Part shown: positions 21,520-28,341 of the stretch, in pieces | Layout: every line of letters starts with the position of its first letter | Position numbering within the stretch: the first letter of the stretch is position 1 | Assembly: GCF_001418325.1 (NCBI RefSeq) | Contig: NZ_LIPN01000111.1 | Location: 1 to 33,531 of the forward strand | Source of the DNA: Streptomyces atriruber | Lineage (GTDB): Bacteria > Actinomycetota > Actinomycetes > Streptomycetales > Streptomycetaceae | Reading direction: 5' to 3' | Length of the DNA stretch: 33,531 nucleotides | The notes under the pieces: generated by a model | Databases searched by the model: none | What the model was told of the DNA's origin: nothing | What the model saw: only the letters and a program-made list of their open reading frames with translations | Position numbers and translations under genes: made by a program

Positions 21520-22694
21520 CCGCCCCACCGGGGCTCGTCGAGGACCGGCACGCCGAGGGACTGCTTGCCCGCCCACTCCGCGGTCAGATCCGAGTTGGGC
21601 GGCACCAGGAGCCCGGCCACCACGTCGCGGTACATGCGCTGGAGCGGGTTCCTCGAGCTCAGCGCGGAGCCGCCCTGCACCTGCAGCGCCAGCGTGACGA
21701 CCTCGTGGGCGAGCTTGCAGACGGCGTTCTTCATCACGCTCATCTCGATGTAATGGCCCAGCGGGTCCACATCCACCGAGTGGTCGGCCCGGACGGCCGC
21801 GTACAGGTGCGCGCGGGCCGCCGCGAGCTTCGTCGCCATGTCCGCCACGCGGAACTGCACGCCCGGCAGGTGGGCGATGGTGCGGTCGAGGACCGCGAGC
21901 CTGCGCTCCCGCTGGGCGGCGGCGACGTAGTCGAGCGCCGCCTGGGCGGTGCCGAGGAAGACGGAGGCGAAGCTGCACCACGCCCAGTGCACGCCGCGCA
22001 TGAACATCAGCGGCAGCTGACCCGCGTCACCGATGAGGTAACGGCTGTCGGCGTACAGGTCCTTCAGTTCCAGCGCGTGGCTGCCGGTGGCCCGCATGCC
22101 CGCCGCGTCCCACTCGGCGATGACCTCCACGCCCTTCTCGGGGCGCGGCAGGAGGAAGCCGAGCGGCTTCGGACGTCCCCGGTCGTCCGTGTCGGCCGCC
22201 GAGACGAAGAGCAGCGTGGCGGCGGGGAAGCCGGTGAAGAAGCCCTTGCGGCCGTTGAGCAGATAACCGCCGTCGACCGGCGTGGCGGCGGTCGTCGGGT
22301 GCCACCAGTTGCCCCCGATGCCCGGCTCGCTGAACCCGCCGGCGATGACGGCGCCGTCCTGGACCACGGCCTGGTACGCCCAGGCGTGCTGGTCCTCCTG
22401 GTCCATCGCGGCGATCATGGCGAGGCCGTGGATGTGCATGTTCACGGCGAAGGCGGTGGAGGAGCACGCGCCGGCCAGGATCTCCTGGGCCCGGCACAGC
22501 TCTTCCAGGGTGATGCCCCCGCCGCCGTGTTCCTTGGGCACGGTCAGCGCGGTGTAACCGCTGGAGACCAGCTTGTCGAAGTTCTCGTGCGGGAAGCTGC
22601 TTTCGCGGTCGTGCTCCGCGGCGCGGTCGGCCAGTGACGGCGCGAGCTCGCGTGCGATGTCGACAGCGCTGGAACGGACGTGTCCGGCGGTCAT
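21516..22694 (-). CDS. acyl-CoA-dehydrogenase-fold flavoprotein 2
   Basis: The 392-residue protein has the full fold, with GGFSEPGIGGNWW and TGSHALELKDLYADS in the beta domain and VQGGSALSSRNPLQRMYRD near the C-terminus. As in its paralogue, the two usual catalytic Glu positions look empty: Pro replaces the YEG Glu (in AGLLVPPNSD) and Ala lies at the helix G position (in HWAWCSF). It may hydroxylate or N-oxidise with FADH2 or FMNH2 from the flavin reductase, or it may be a dehydrogenase with another base. The ATG at 22694 lies 5 nt after the ACP stop. An in-frame GTG at 22703 overlapping that stop (GTGA) is an alternative start. Confidence 0.87.
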   Translation of the reverse strand: MTAGHVRSSAVDIARELAPSLADRAAEHDRESSFPHENFDKLVSSGYTALTVPKEHGGGGITLEELCRAQEILAGACSSTAFAVNMHIHGLAMIAAMDQEDQHAWAYQAVVQDGAVIAGGFSEPGIGGNWWHPTTAATPVDGGYLLNGRKGFFTGFPAATLLFVSAADTDDRGRPKPLGFLLPRPEKGVEVIAEWDAAGMRATGSHALELKDLYADSRYLIGDAGQLPLMFMRGVHWAWCSFASVFLGTAQAALDYVAAAQRERRLAVLDRTIAHLPGVQFRVADMATKLAAARAHLYAAVRADHSVDVDPLGHYIEMSVMKNAVCKLAHEVVTLALQVQGGSALSSRNPLQRMYRDVVAGLLVPPNSDLTAEWAGKQSLGVPVLDEPRWGG

Positions 22695-22699
22695 GGCTC

Positions 22700-22987
22700 T
22701 CACACCTGCTTCGCATCGGGTCGGGACTCGGATTGCCTCTCCAGGGCCGCGACGAGCGAGCCCAGGGAGTCCATGCCGGGGGCGCTCGCCTCGGACAGCC
22801 ACGCGTTCATGTCGAAGGCGGGGCGGTCGGCGGCGATGCGCGCGGCGAGTTCCACGAGATCCATCGAGTCCAGGCCGAGGTCGGCGGCGAGGGAGGCGCC
22901 GGGGGTGATCGCGTCGCGTCGCAACGTCGGTCTGATCGCCTCGATGTGTCCGGTCACGCTCCGCAACACTTCGTCTTTGGCTGACAC
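22700..22987 (-). CDS. free-standing acyl carrier protein
   Basis: This small acidic protein of 95 residues has the phosphopantetheine site LGLDSMDLVE, with S41 as the attachment serine, and the following helix LVELAARIAADRP. It carries acyl groups as thioesters. The frame is open to 23041, but the GTG at 22987 has GGAGGA about 5 nt before it and starts at the conserved helix. It is the first gene of the seven-gene minus-strand operon that ends with the type III PKS. The two ligases are its likely loaders, and the acyl-CoA-dehydrogenase-fold proteins may act on its bound acyl group. It is not adjacent to fatty acid synthase genes. Confidence 0.9.
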   Translation of the reverse strand: MSAKDEVLRSVTGHIEAIRPTLRRDAITPGASLAADLGLDSMDLVELAARIAADRPAFDMNAWLSEASAPGMDSLGSLVAALERQSESRPDAKQV

Positions 22988-23015
22988 ACGTCCTCCAGGG
23001 CTCCGTGTCTCCGTG

Positions 23016-23045
23016 GGATGTGCCGATGCTGCACCACGCACATCC
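23016..23045. promoter_or_regulatory. inverted repeat in the ACP leader
   Basis: GGATGTGC (23016-23023) and GCACATCC (23038-23045) are perfect 8-bp arms with a 14-nt spacer. The nearer arm lies 29 bp from the ACP start, so it may be an operator close to the promoter or a hairpin in the leader mRNA. Confidence 0.4.
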
Positions 23046-23099
23046 AGGGCGGCTGCAGAGTGCTTGTGCGTTCACTGAAGGATTGCTGGAGCAACGCCC

Positions 23100-23131
23100 G
23101 AGCGGGCTCCGCGGCCGCGCGGAGCCCGCTC
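23100..23131. terminator. 14-bp perfect hairpin upstream of the ACP operon
   Basis: GAGCGGGCTCCGCG pairs perfectly with CGCGGAGCCCGCTC around a 4-nt loop. It looks like a factor-independent terminator without T-run. It lies between divergent genes, where no upstream gene needs to end, so it may insulate the two promoters or attenuate ACP operon transcription. Its role is uncertain. Confidence 0.5.
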
Positions 23132-23196
23132 CCTGACTGGTGAGCGGGGGCGCGGGGCCTCGCTCACGGAACGCGGAAGGCATGCGCGCAGCGGGT

Positions 23197-23240
23197 CGTG
23201 ACGGCTCGTCACGGGCGGTACGAACAGTCGTTCACCGCCC
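23197..23240. promoter_or_regulatory. two adjacent operator-like palindromes
   Basis: CGTGACG-gct-CGTCACG at 23197-23213 is a perfect 17-bp palindrome. Sharing its last base, GGGCGGT at 23213-23219 pairs with ACCGCCC at 23234-23240, and inside it GAAC (23222-23225) pairs with GTTC (23230-23233). The first is of typical TetR/GntR operator size. No gene for such a repressor is in the window. Confidence 0.45.
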
Positions 23241-23491
23241 TGGCACGGCCCCTTGGGTGGATCCTTTAGTTTCGCTTGTGCCTGCGTGGACTCTGGCTGA
23301 AACAGTGACACGAACCTGTGAGCATCGGTCGGGCTTGGCTACTGTGAAGCAAATCGAAGGGCTGTCGGCCGGTGCGTGCCGAGGTCGCCGGGGCCGCGAA
23401 CCGAGCCCGGCGAGCAGCCGTACGGGGGAGAGCCACTCAGGGTCGGTGCTGCTCTCCTGCGCTTCACGTCGACGAAGTCAAGGAGAGAGAC

Positions 23492-24451
23492 ATGCGCGTT
23501 CTGGTCGCCGGTGCCACTGGTGTCATCGGCCGACAGCTGACCGGTCTGCTGGCGGACAAGGGGCACGAGGTGATCGCTCTCGCCCGCAATCCGGAGCGCG
23601 CCGCCGCGTCGGGCAGCGGGGTGCGGGCGGTCCGCGCCGACGCCCTGGACGCGGACGGGCTGTCCGCGGCGGTCGTGCGGGCCGAGCCCGAGGCGGTCGT
23701 GAACCTCCTCACGGCGATCCCCAGGAAGGTCGACTCCCGCCGCCTCGACCGGGACTTCGCCGCGACGAACCTGCTGCGCACCCGGGGCACCCGCAACCTC
23801 GTCGAGGCGGCCAAGGCGGCGGGCGTCCAGCGCATGGTGGGCGAGAGCGTCGCCTTCGGGTACCGGCCCGCCCCCGACGGCGGTCTGCGGGACGAGACGT
23901 CCCCCCTGTGGACGACGGGACCGGAGCAATTCCGGCCCGTCGTCACGGCGTTGCGGGAACTGGAGGAGCGCACGACCGGTGAGGGCGGCACCGTCCTGCG
24001 CTTCGGTCACCTGTACGGACCCGGTTCCGCCTTCGACCGCGACGGGAACTTCACCCAGCAGGTCCGCAAGCGGATGCTGCCGCTGGTCGGCGAGGGCAAC
24101 GCCGTCTTCTCCTTCGTCCACGCCCAGGACGCGGCCGCCGCCGTCCTCAAGGCCCTGGAAGGCGATCAGGACGTGGTGCGCGGCGCCACGTACAACATCG
24201 TCGACGACGACCCGGCGCCGGTGTCGACCTGGCTGCCGGAGCTCTCGCGCGTGCTCGGCGCGAAGGCGCCGATGCGCGTCCCCGTGTGGCTGGTGCGCCC
24301 GATGATCGGGTCCTACGGCGTGGCCTTCATGAACGAACTCCAGGGTGCGGACAACGGCCTGGCCGCCCGCGGACTCGGCTGGCAGCCGTCCCGCGCGAGC
24401 TGGCGCGAGGGGTTCGCCGCCGAACTCGGTGCGAGTACGACGAACCGTTAG
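23492..24451 (+). CDS. NAD(P)-dependent epimerase/dehydratase-like protein (atypical SDR)
   Basis: The 319-residue protein begins with MRVLVAGATGVIGRQL, whose GATGVIG (7-13) is the NAD(P)-binding motif of extended or atypical short-chain dehydrogenases. LRFGHLYGPGSAFD and FVHAQDAAAAV are usual for nucleotide-sugar epimerase relatives. The catalytic YxxxK pair expected before the ELEE helix is not visible (FRPVVTALRELEE instead). It could therefore be an altered reductase or a ligand-sensing protein like NmrA. The frame is open upstream to 23372, but the ATG at 23492 has AAGGAGAGAG directly before it. The flavin reductase follows after 12 nt in the same operon. Its reaction in the pathway is unknown. 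Confidence 0.8.
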   Translation: MRVLVAGATGVIGRQLTGLLADKGHEVIALARNPERAAASGSGVRAVRADALDADGLSAAVVRAEPEAVVNLLTAIPRKVDSRRLDRDFAATNLLRTRGTRNLVEAAKAAGVQRMVGESVAFGYRPAPDGGLRDETSPLWTTGPEQFRPVVTALRELEERTTGEGGTVLRFGHLYGPGSAFDRDGNFTQQVRKRMLPLVGEGNAVFSFVHAQDAAAAVLKALEGDQDVVRGATYNIVDDDPAPVSTWLPELSRVLGAKAPMRVPVWLVRPMIGSYGVAFMNELQGADNGLAARGLGWQPSRASWREGFAAELGASTTNR

Positions 24452-24463
24452 GAAGGACGGCCG

Positions 24464-24958
24464 ATGTTGGAGAAGCATCCTTTCCGCGACATACTCGGGC
24501 GGTTTGCCACGGGAGTGGTGCTGCTCACTCTGCAGCCGCCGCGCGGTGTTCCCATGGGCATGGCCGTGAATTCCTTCACCTCGGTCTCGCTCGAACCTCC
24601 GCTCATTTCCCTCTGTGTGCGCACGGGGTCGCCGACCCTGACCGCCCTCCTGCGGTCCGACGCATTCGCCGTCTCCATCCTCGGGGAACAGCACGAGGAG
24701 CTCTGCCGGTCGTTCAGCACCCCCGGCGCGGAGCGCTTCTCCGGGCGGGAGTGGGCCCGCACCCCCGCCGGTCACCCGGTGCCCGGCGACGCCCTCGCCT
24801 GGCTGGACTGCCGCGTTTCGGCCGTACACGCGGCCGGGGACCACGAACTCGTCGTCGCCGAGACGGTGGACGGTGACGCGGCGGAGCGGAATGCTCCGCT
24901 CGTATTTCACCGCGGACGTTTCACAAAACTCATATGTGAAAGTCCTGTCGGGAATTGA
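24464..24958 (+). CDS. flavin reductase domain protein (two-component monooxygenase partner)
   Basis: The 164-residue protein matches the FMN-binding split-barrel flavin reductases: GRFATGVVLLTL at the start, then MAVNSFTSVSLEPPLISLCV and SILGEQHEELCRSFS. Members use NAD(P)H to make free FADH2 or FMNH2 for a separate oxygenase. GGAAGGA stands 7 nt before the ATG. It is co-oriented with the epimerase-like gene (12-nt gap) and precedes the SARP gene by 89 nt. No classical flavin monooxygenase partner is present, which makes the two acyl-CoA-dehydrogenase-fold proteins the natural candidates to receive its reduced flavin. The partner assignment is inference. Confidence 0.88.
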   Translation: MLEKHPFRDILGRFATGVVLLTLQPPRGVPMGMAVNSFTSVSLEPPLISLCVRTGSPTLTALLRSDAFAVSILGEQHEELCRSFSTPGAERFSGREWARTPAGHPVPGDALAWLDCRVSAVHAAGDHELVVAETVDGDAAERNAPLVFHRGRFTKLICESPVGN

Positions 24959-25000
24959 CCCGCTGCTTCTGTTTTCTGTCAGAATTCAGTGTGCAAGGGT

Positions 25001-25025
25001 CCCGCCCCTGGGGGATGTGGGCGGG
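25001..25025 (+). promoter_or_regulatory. hairpin in the SARP leader
   Basis: CCCGCCC (25001-25007) pairs with GGGCGGG (25019-25025) around an 11-nt loop, within the 89-nt spacer between the flavin reductase and the SARP. It could attenuate read-through into the regulator gene, or be incidental. Confidence 0.35.
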
Positions 25026-25047
25026 CCTGACGAAGGGTGTGTTGGCA

Positions 25048-25824
25048 ATGCAATTCCAGGTTCTCGGATCGCTGGAAATGAATGACGGGGGTAAGTCATA
25101 CATTCCTACGGCACCAAAACAACGTCAATTGCTCGCCCTGCTCCTGCTCAATTCCAACCGAGTGGTCCCCATCCAGACCTGCGTCAACGAGCTCTGGGGC
25201 GAGGATCCGCCGGACGCCGCCCGCGCCACGCTCCAGTCCCACATACTCCAGCTCCGGCACGCCCTCAAGAGCGTGCCCGGAGTGGGCAGCCTGCCGGCCG
25301 CGCGGAACATCCTGGAGACCCGGGACGGCGGCTATCTGTTCGTCACGCGTCCCGGTGATCTGGACACCGAGAAGTTCACCGGACTCCTGCGGACCGGCAA
25401 GGAACTCCTCAAGACGGACGACCGCAAGGCCTCCGATCTGCTGGCCGAGGCCCTGAACCTGTGGCGGGGCCCCGCGCTCGCGGACGTGCGGCACGGGCCG
25501 GTGCTGCGTCGGCACGTCGTCCATCTGGAGGAGGAGCGGGTCACGGCCCAGGAGCACCGGATCGACGCCGATCTGCGCCTCGGCCGGCACCGTGAACTCA
25601 TCGGGGAGCTCAGTGCCTTGGCGGTCGAGCACCCGACGCGCGAGCACCTGCACGCCAAGCTGACCCTCGCCCTCTACCGCTCCGGGCGGCGGGTGCAGGC
25701 GCTCGACGTCCTGCAGCAGCTGCACCGCGCCCTGCGGCGGGACCTCGGTCTGGAGACCTCGCCCTGGGTGCACAACCTCCACCAGGCCGTTCTGGCCTCC
25801 AGCGCGTCGATCGACATGCCGTAG
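25048..25824 (+). CDS. SARP-family transcriptional activator (short type)
   Basis: The 258-residue protein starts with the OmpR-like winged-helix domain of Streptomyces antibiotic regulatory proteins (MQFQVLGSLEM, PKQRQLLALLLL, VNELWGEDPPDAARATLQSH, QLRHALK), followed by the bacterial transcriptional activation domain (LDTEKFTGLL to LHQAVLAS). It is of the small ActII-ORF4/DnrI kind without ATPase or TPR extension. Such proteins bind direct repeats spaced about 11 bp near promoters and switch on the local cluster. The frame is open to 24955, but the conserved domain starts at the ATG at 25048, with GAAGGG 10 nt before it; a TTG at 25042 is an alternative. It is the last gene of the cluster, followed by a hairpin. 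Confidence 0.92.
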   Translation: MQFQVLGSLEMNDGGKSYIPTAPKQRQLLALLLLNSNRVVPIQTCVNELWGEDPPDAARATLQSHILQLRHALKSVPGVGSLPAARNILETRDGGYLFVTRPGDLDTEKFTGLLRTGKELLKTDDRKASDLLAEALNLWRGPALADVRHGPVLRRHVVHLEEERVTAQEHRIDADLRLGRHRELIGELSALAVEHPTREHLHAKLTLALYRSGRRVQALDVLQQLHRALRRDLGLETSPWVHNLHQAVLASSASIDMP

Positions 25825-25847
25825 CCGGACAGATCTTCCGAAAACGA

Positions 25848-25879
25848 CGCCCCATGCAACGGATGCGTTGCATGGGGCG
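25848..25879. terminator. 13-bp perfect hairpin after the SARP gene
   Basis: CGCCCCATGCAAC (25848-25860) pairs perfectly with GTTGCATGGGGCG (25867-25879) around GGATGC. It lies 24 bp after the SARP stop and marks the right edge of the cluster. No T-run follows. A double role as operator for the downstream sugar operon cannot be excluded. Confidence 0.65.
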
Positions 25880-25896
25880 CAATGGTATGAGCGTAT

Positions 25897-25913
25897 GTTG
25901 CGTCAGTCGCAAC
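25897..25913. promoter_or_regulatory. GTTGCG/CGCAAC palindrome upstream of sugar ABC operon
   Basis: GTTGCG-tcagt-CGCAAC is a perfect inverted repeat 100 bp before the lipoprotein start. It is of operator size, perhaps for a LacI- or ROK-type regulator, but no such gene is next to it. Confidence 0.3.
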
Positions 25914-25944
25914 CCTCATTACGGTTCGGCCGCTTATACCAATG

Positions 25945-25954
25945 GGTCTAGACC
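25945..25954. promoter_or_regulatory. dre-like palindrome GGTCTAGACC (possible DasR site)
   Basis: The perfect palindrome GGTCTAGACC equals the core of the DasR-responsive element (consensus ACTGGTCTAGACCAGT), but the three flanking bases on each side fit poorly. It lies 58 bp before the sugar-binding lipoprotein start, a usual operator position. DasR represses aminosugar uptake genes in Streptomyces, so control by glucosamine-6-phosphate is possible here. Confidence 0.45.
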
Positions 25955-26012
25955 GCCTAGGTCAGGTGTGACCACAATCGCTCCCACCAATCGGAACCTG
26001 GAGGGGGCCGGC

Positions 26013-27314
26013 ATGAATCGACGTGTCATCGCCGCTGGTTGTATCGCCATGAGTCTCGGACTGACCGCCACGGCGTGCGGTGGGGATGACGGCGACTCGG
26101 GCGACAAGGCCACCGACGGCAAGGGCAAGACCCTCACCGTGTGGATCATGGAGGGGACCAACCCCGACGCGCGGCCCTTCTTCGCGGAGGCCGAGAAGGC
26201 CTTCCACAAGAAGACCGGCGCCAAGATCAAGGTCGAGTACCAGCAGTGGGCCAGCGCCCAGAAGAAGTTCACGACCGCCATCGAGGGCGGCGAGGACCAG
26301 GTGCCCGACGTGGCGGAGGTCGGCACCACCTGGGTGCCGCAGTTCGCCGAGACCGACGCCCTGGTCGACGTCACCGACGAGGTGAAGAAGTCGGGCCTCA
26401 ACGACGACCTCGTCGCGGGCCTCAAGGACGCGGGAACGCTCGACGGCAAGCAGTACGGCATGCCCTGGTACGCGGGCGTCCGCTCGATCGTCTACCGCAA
26501 GGACATCTTCGAGAAGCACGACCTGAAGCCCCCGACCACGTGGAAGGAGCTCCAGACGACCGCCAAGACGCTCAAGGAGAAGGAGCCGAAGCTCGTCTCC
26601 TTCCCGGTGGCGGGCGGCGCGGAGATGTTCGCGGCCCCCTTCGTCTGGGGCGCGGGCGGTGAACTCGCCACCGAGTCCGGCGGCAAGTGGAAGTCCGGCA
26701 TCAACTCGCCGGAGGCCGTCAAGGGCATCGAGTTCTACACGGGTCTCGCCACCAAGGACAAGGTCTCCCCGGCCAAGGTGAACACCTGGACCGAGAAGGA
26801 GGTCGGCGACGCCTGGAACAAGGGCGAGATCGCCATGGCCATCGGCGGCAACTGGACACCGAAGGCCATCGTCGACGCCAACCCGGACCTCAAGGGCAAG
26901 CTCGGCGCGGTGCCGATCCCGGGCCAGAACGGCGGCATGAGCAAGTCCTTCCTCGGCGGCTCCTACCTGTCCACGTTCAACACGGACAAGAAGGACCTCG
27001 CCTGGGAGTTCGTGAAGCTGGTGACCACCGGTGAGTTCGCCGCCAAGTGGGCCGCGGAGACCAACTACTTCCCCGGCCAGAACTCCGAGCTGAAGAAGAT
27101 CGAGGCGAAGAAGGACCCGCTGGTGGAGCCGTTCGCCAAGCAGATGCTCGAGGCCGGCGCGACCGTCCCGAAGACCAAGTCGTACGGCGAGATCCAGGCC
27201 TCCAAGGTCATTCCCGGCATGGTCCAGTCGATCCTGACCGGCAAGGCGTCCGTGCAGGAAGCCGCGGACAAGGCGGCCAAGGACATGGACGCGATCTTCG
27301 CCAAGGACGAGTAG
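26013..27314 (+). CDS. sugar ABC transporter substrate-binding lipoprotein (CUT1 family)
   Basis: The 433-residue protein has a lipoprotein signal: MNRR, a hydrophobic stretch, then TATAC with C22 as the lipid-attachment cysteine. The mature part begins with KTLTVWIMEGTNPD and has the family 1 solute-binding segments FTTAIEGGEDQVPDVAEVG, GKQYGMPWYAGVRSIVYRKD and GEIAMAIGGNW. It captures an oligosaccharide or aminosugar outside the membrane for the two permeases that follow. GGAGGGGG stands 5 nt before the ATG. The open frame extends upstream to 25854 through the hairpin and palindromes, which is not coding. Ligand identity cannot be read; the dre-like site hints at N-acetylglucosamine or chitobiose. 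Confidence 0.92.
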   Translation: MNRRVIAAGCIAMSLGLTATACGGDDGDSGDKATDGKGKTLTVWIMEGTNPDARPFFAEAEKAFHKKTGAKIKVEYQQWASAQKKFTTAIEGGEDQVPDVAEVGTTWVPQFAETDALVDVTDEVKKSGLNDDLVAGLKDAGTLDGKQYGMPWYAGVRSIVYRKDIFEKHDLKPPTTWKELQTTAKTLKEKEPKLVSFPVAGGAEMFAAPFVWGAGGELATESGGKWKSGINSPEAVKGIEFYTGLATKDKVSPAKVNTWTEKEVGDAWNKGEIAMAIGGNWTPKAIVDANPDLKGKLGAVPIPGQNGGMSKSFLGGSYLSTFNTDKKDLAWEFVKLVTTGEFAAKWAAETNYFPGQNSELKKIEAKKDPLVEPFAKQMLEAGATVPKTKSYGEIQASKVIPGMVQSILTGKASVQEAADKAAKDMDAIFAKDE

Positions 27315-27348
27315 ACAAGGGCGAGTTCGGCACTGTGAAGGACTTACC

Positions 27349-28341
27349 GTGAAAGACACGCTCGTCAGCGAGGGGCCGAAGACGTCGGCCCCTCGCGGCC
27401 CCCGGAAGCCCGACGGCGCGGCCGAAGCGGCCCGCCGTCGCAAGAAACTCCTCACTCTCACCCGCCCCTGGCTCCTCCTCGCGCCCTCCCTGGTGGTCCT
27501 CGCGGGCCTGCTGCTGTGGCCGCTGATCCAGGTCGGCAAGCTCTCCATGCAGGACTACGAGGTCAAGTTCGGCGGCGGCGTCAGCACGTTCACCGGCTTC
27601 GACCACTACAGCGACCTGCTCTCCAGCGGCCTGCTGTGGAAGACGGTCCTGCCCAACACCGTCTTCTTCGCCTTCGCCTGCGTCGGCCTCACCGTCGCGC
27701 TCGGCACCCTCGTGGCGCTGCTGCTCAACCGCCTCGGCGCCACCTGGCGGATGATCTGCTCCATCGCGATCCTCGCCGCCTGGGCCATGCCGGCGGTGAC
27801 GGGCACATACGTATGGATCTGGCTCTTCCAGCCGCAGGACGGCATGGTCAGCCAGATCGCGGGCTCCGTCGGCCTGATCGACCCGGAGACCACCAACTGG
27901 TTCACCGAGCGCGGCCCGTTCTACGCGATCGCCACGCTCAACGTCGTCCACCACGGCTTCCCGTTCGTGGCCATCACCGTCCTCGCGGGGCTCATGACGA
28001 TCCCCAAGGAGCTCTACGAGGCCGGGGAGCTGGACGGCGCCAACGCCTGGCAGCGGTTCTGGAACATCACCGTGCCGACCATCAAGCCCGTCTTCCTCGT
28101 GGTGACCATCCTCTCCACGATCTGGGACTTCAAGGTCTTCACCCAGGTGTACCTGCAACCAGGCGGCGACGGCTCCAACGAAGAGGTCTACAACCTGGGC
28201 GTCTTCTCCTACATCCAGGCCTTCGCCAAGAACGACTACGGCACGGGCGCCGCGGCCGCGGTCCTGCTGACCGTGCTGCTCCTGGTCATCACCGTCGTCT
28301 ACATCCGCACGCTGTTCCGACAGGGGGAGGAGGACCTGTGA
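27349..28341 (+). CDS. sugar ABC transporter permease (MalF-like)
   Basis: The 330-residue protein has a basic N-terminal tail, then six predicted helices beginning with WLLLAPSLVVLAGLLLWPLI. The cytoplasmic EAA loop that contacts the ATPase is EAGELDGANAWQRFWNITVP. It is the first membrane subunit of a CUT1 carbohydrate importer. The GTG start has GAAGGA 6 nt before it and lies 34 nt after the binding-protein stop. It overlaps the second permease by GTGA. No ATP-binding subunit is in the operon, as is usual for Streptomyces importers that share the ATPase MsiK. Confidence 0.93.
   Translation: MKDTLVSEGPKTSAPRGPRKPDGAAEAARRRKKLLTLTRPWLLLAPSLVVLAGLLLWPLIQVGKLSMQDYEVKFGGGVSTFTGFDHYSDLLSSGLLWKTVLPNTVFFAFACVGLTVALGTLVALLLNRLGATWRMICSIAILAAWAMPAVTGTYVWIWLFQPQDGMVSQIAGSVGLIDPETTNWFTERGPFYAIATLNVVHHGFPFVAITVLAGLMTIPKELYEAGELDGANAWQRFWNITVPTIKPVFLVVTILSTIWDFKVFTQVYLQPGGDGSNEEVYNLGVFSYIQAFAKNDYGTGAAAAVLLTVLLLVITVVYIRTLFRQGEEDL

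Larger units (their letters stand above)
22988..23491. promoter_or_regulatory. 504-bp divergent control region of the gene cluster
   Basis: This gap separates the ACP operon (minus) from the epimerase-flavin reductase-SARP genes (plus). I see no convincing gene in it. It holds four separate inverted repeats, at 23016-23045, 23100-23131, 23197-23213 and 23213-23240, listed below. The stretch 23245-23345 is AT-richer than the rest and would be the likely place for promoters. CGTTCAC occurs at 23069 and 23229. Exact -35/-10 elements cannot be assigned with confidence. Confidence 0.6.

Noticed and set aside
23072..23311. Possible 79-residue gene in the divergent control region
   Set aside because: It runs through the 14-bp hairpin and three palindromes, has biased Arg/Pro composition and no good ribosome binding site.
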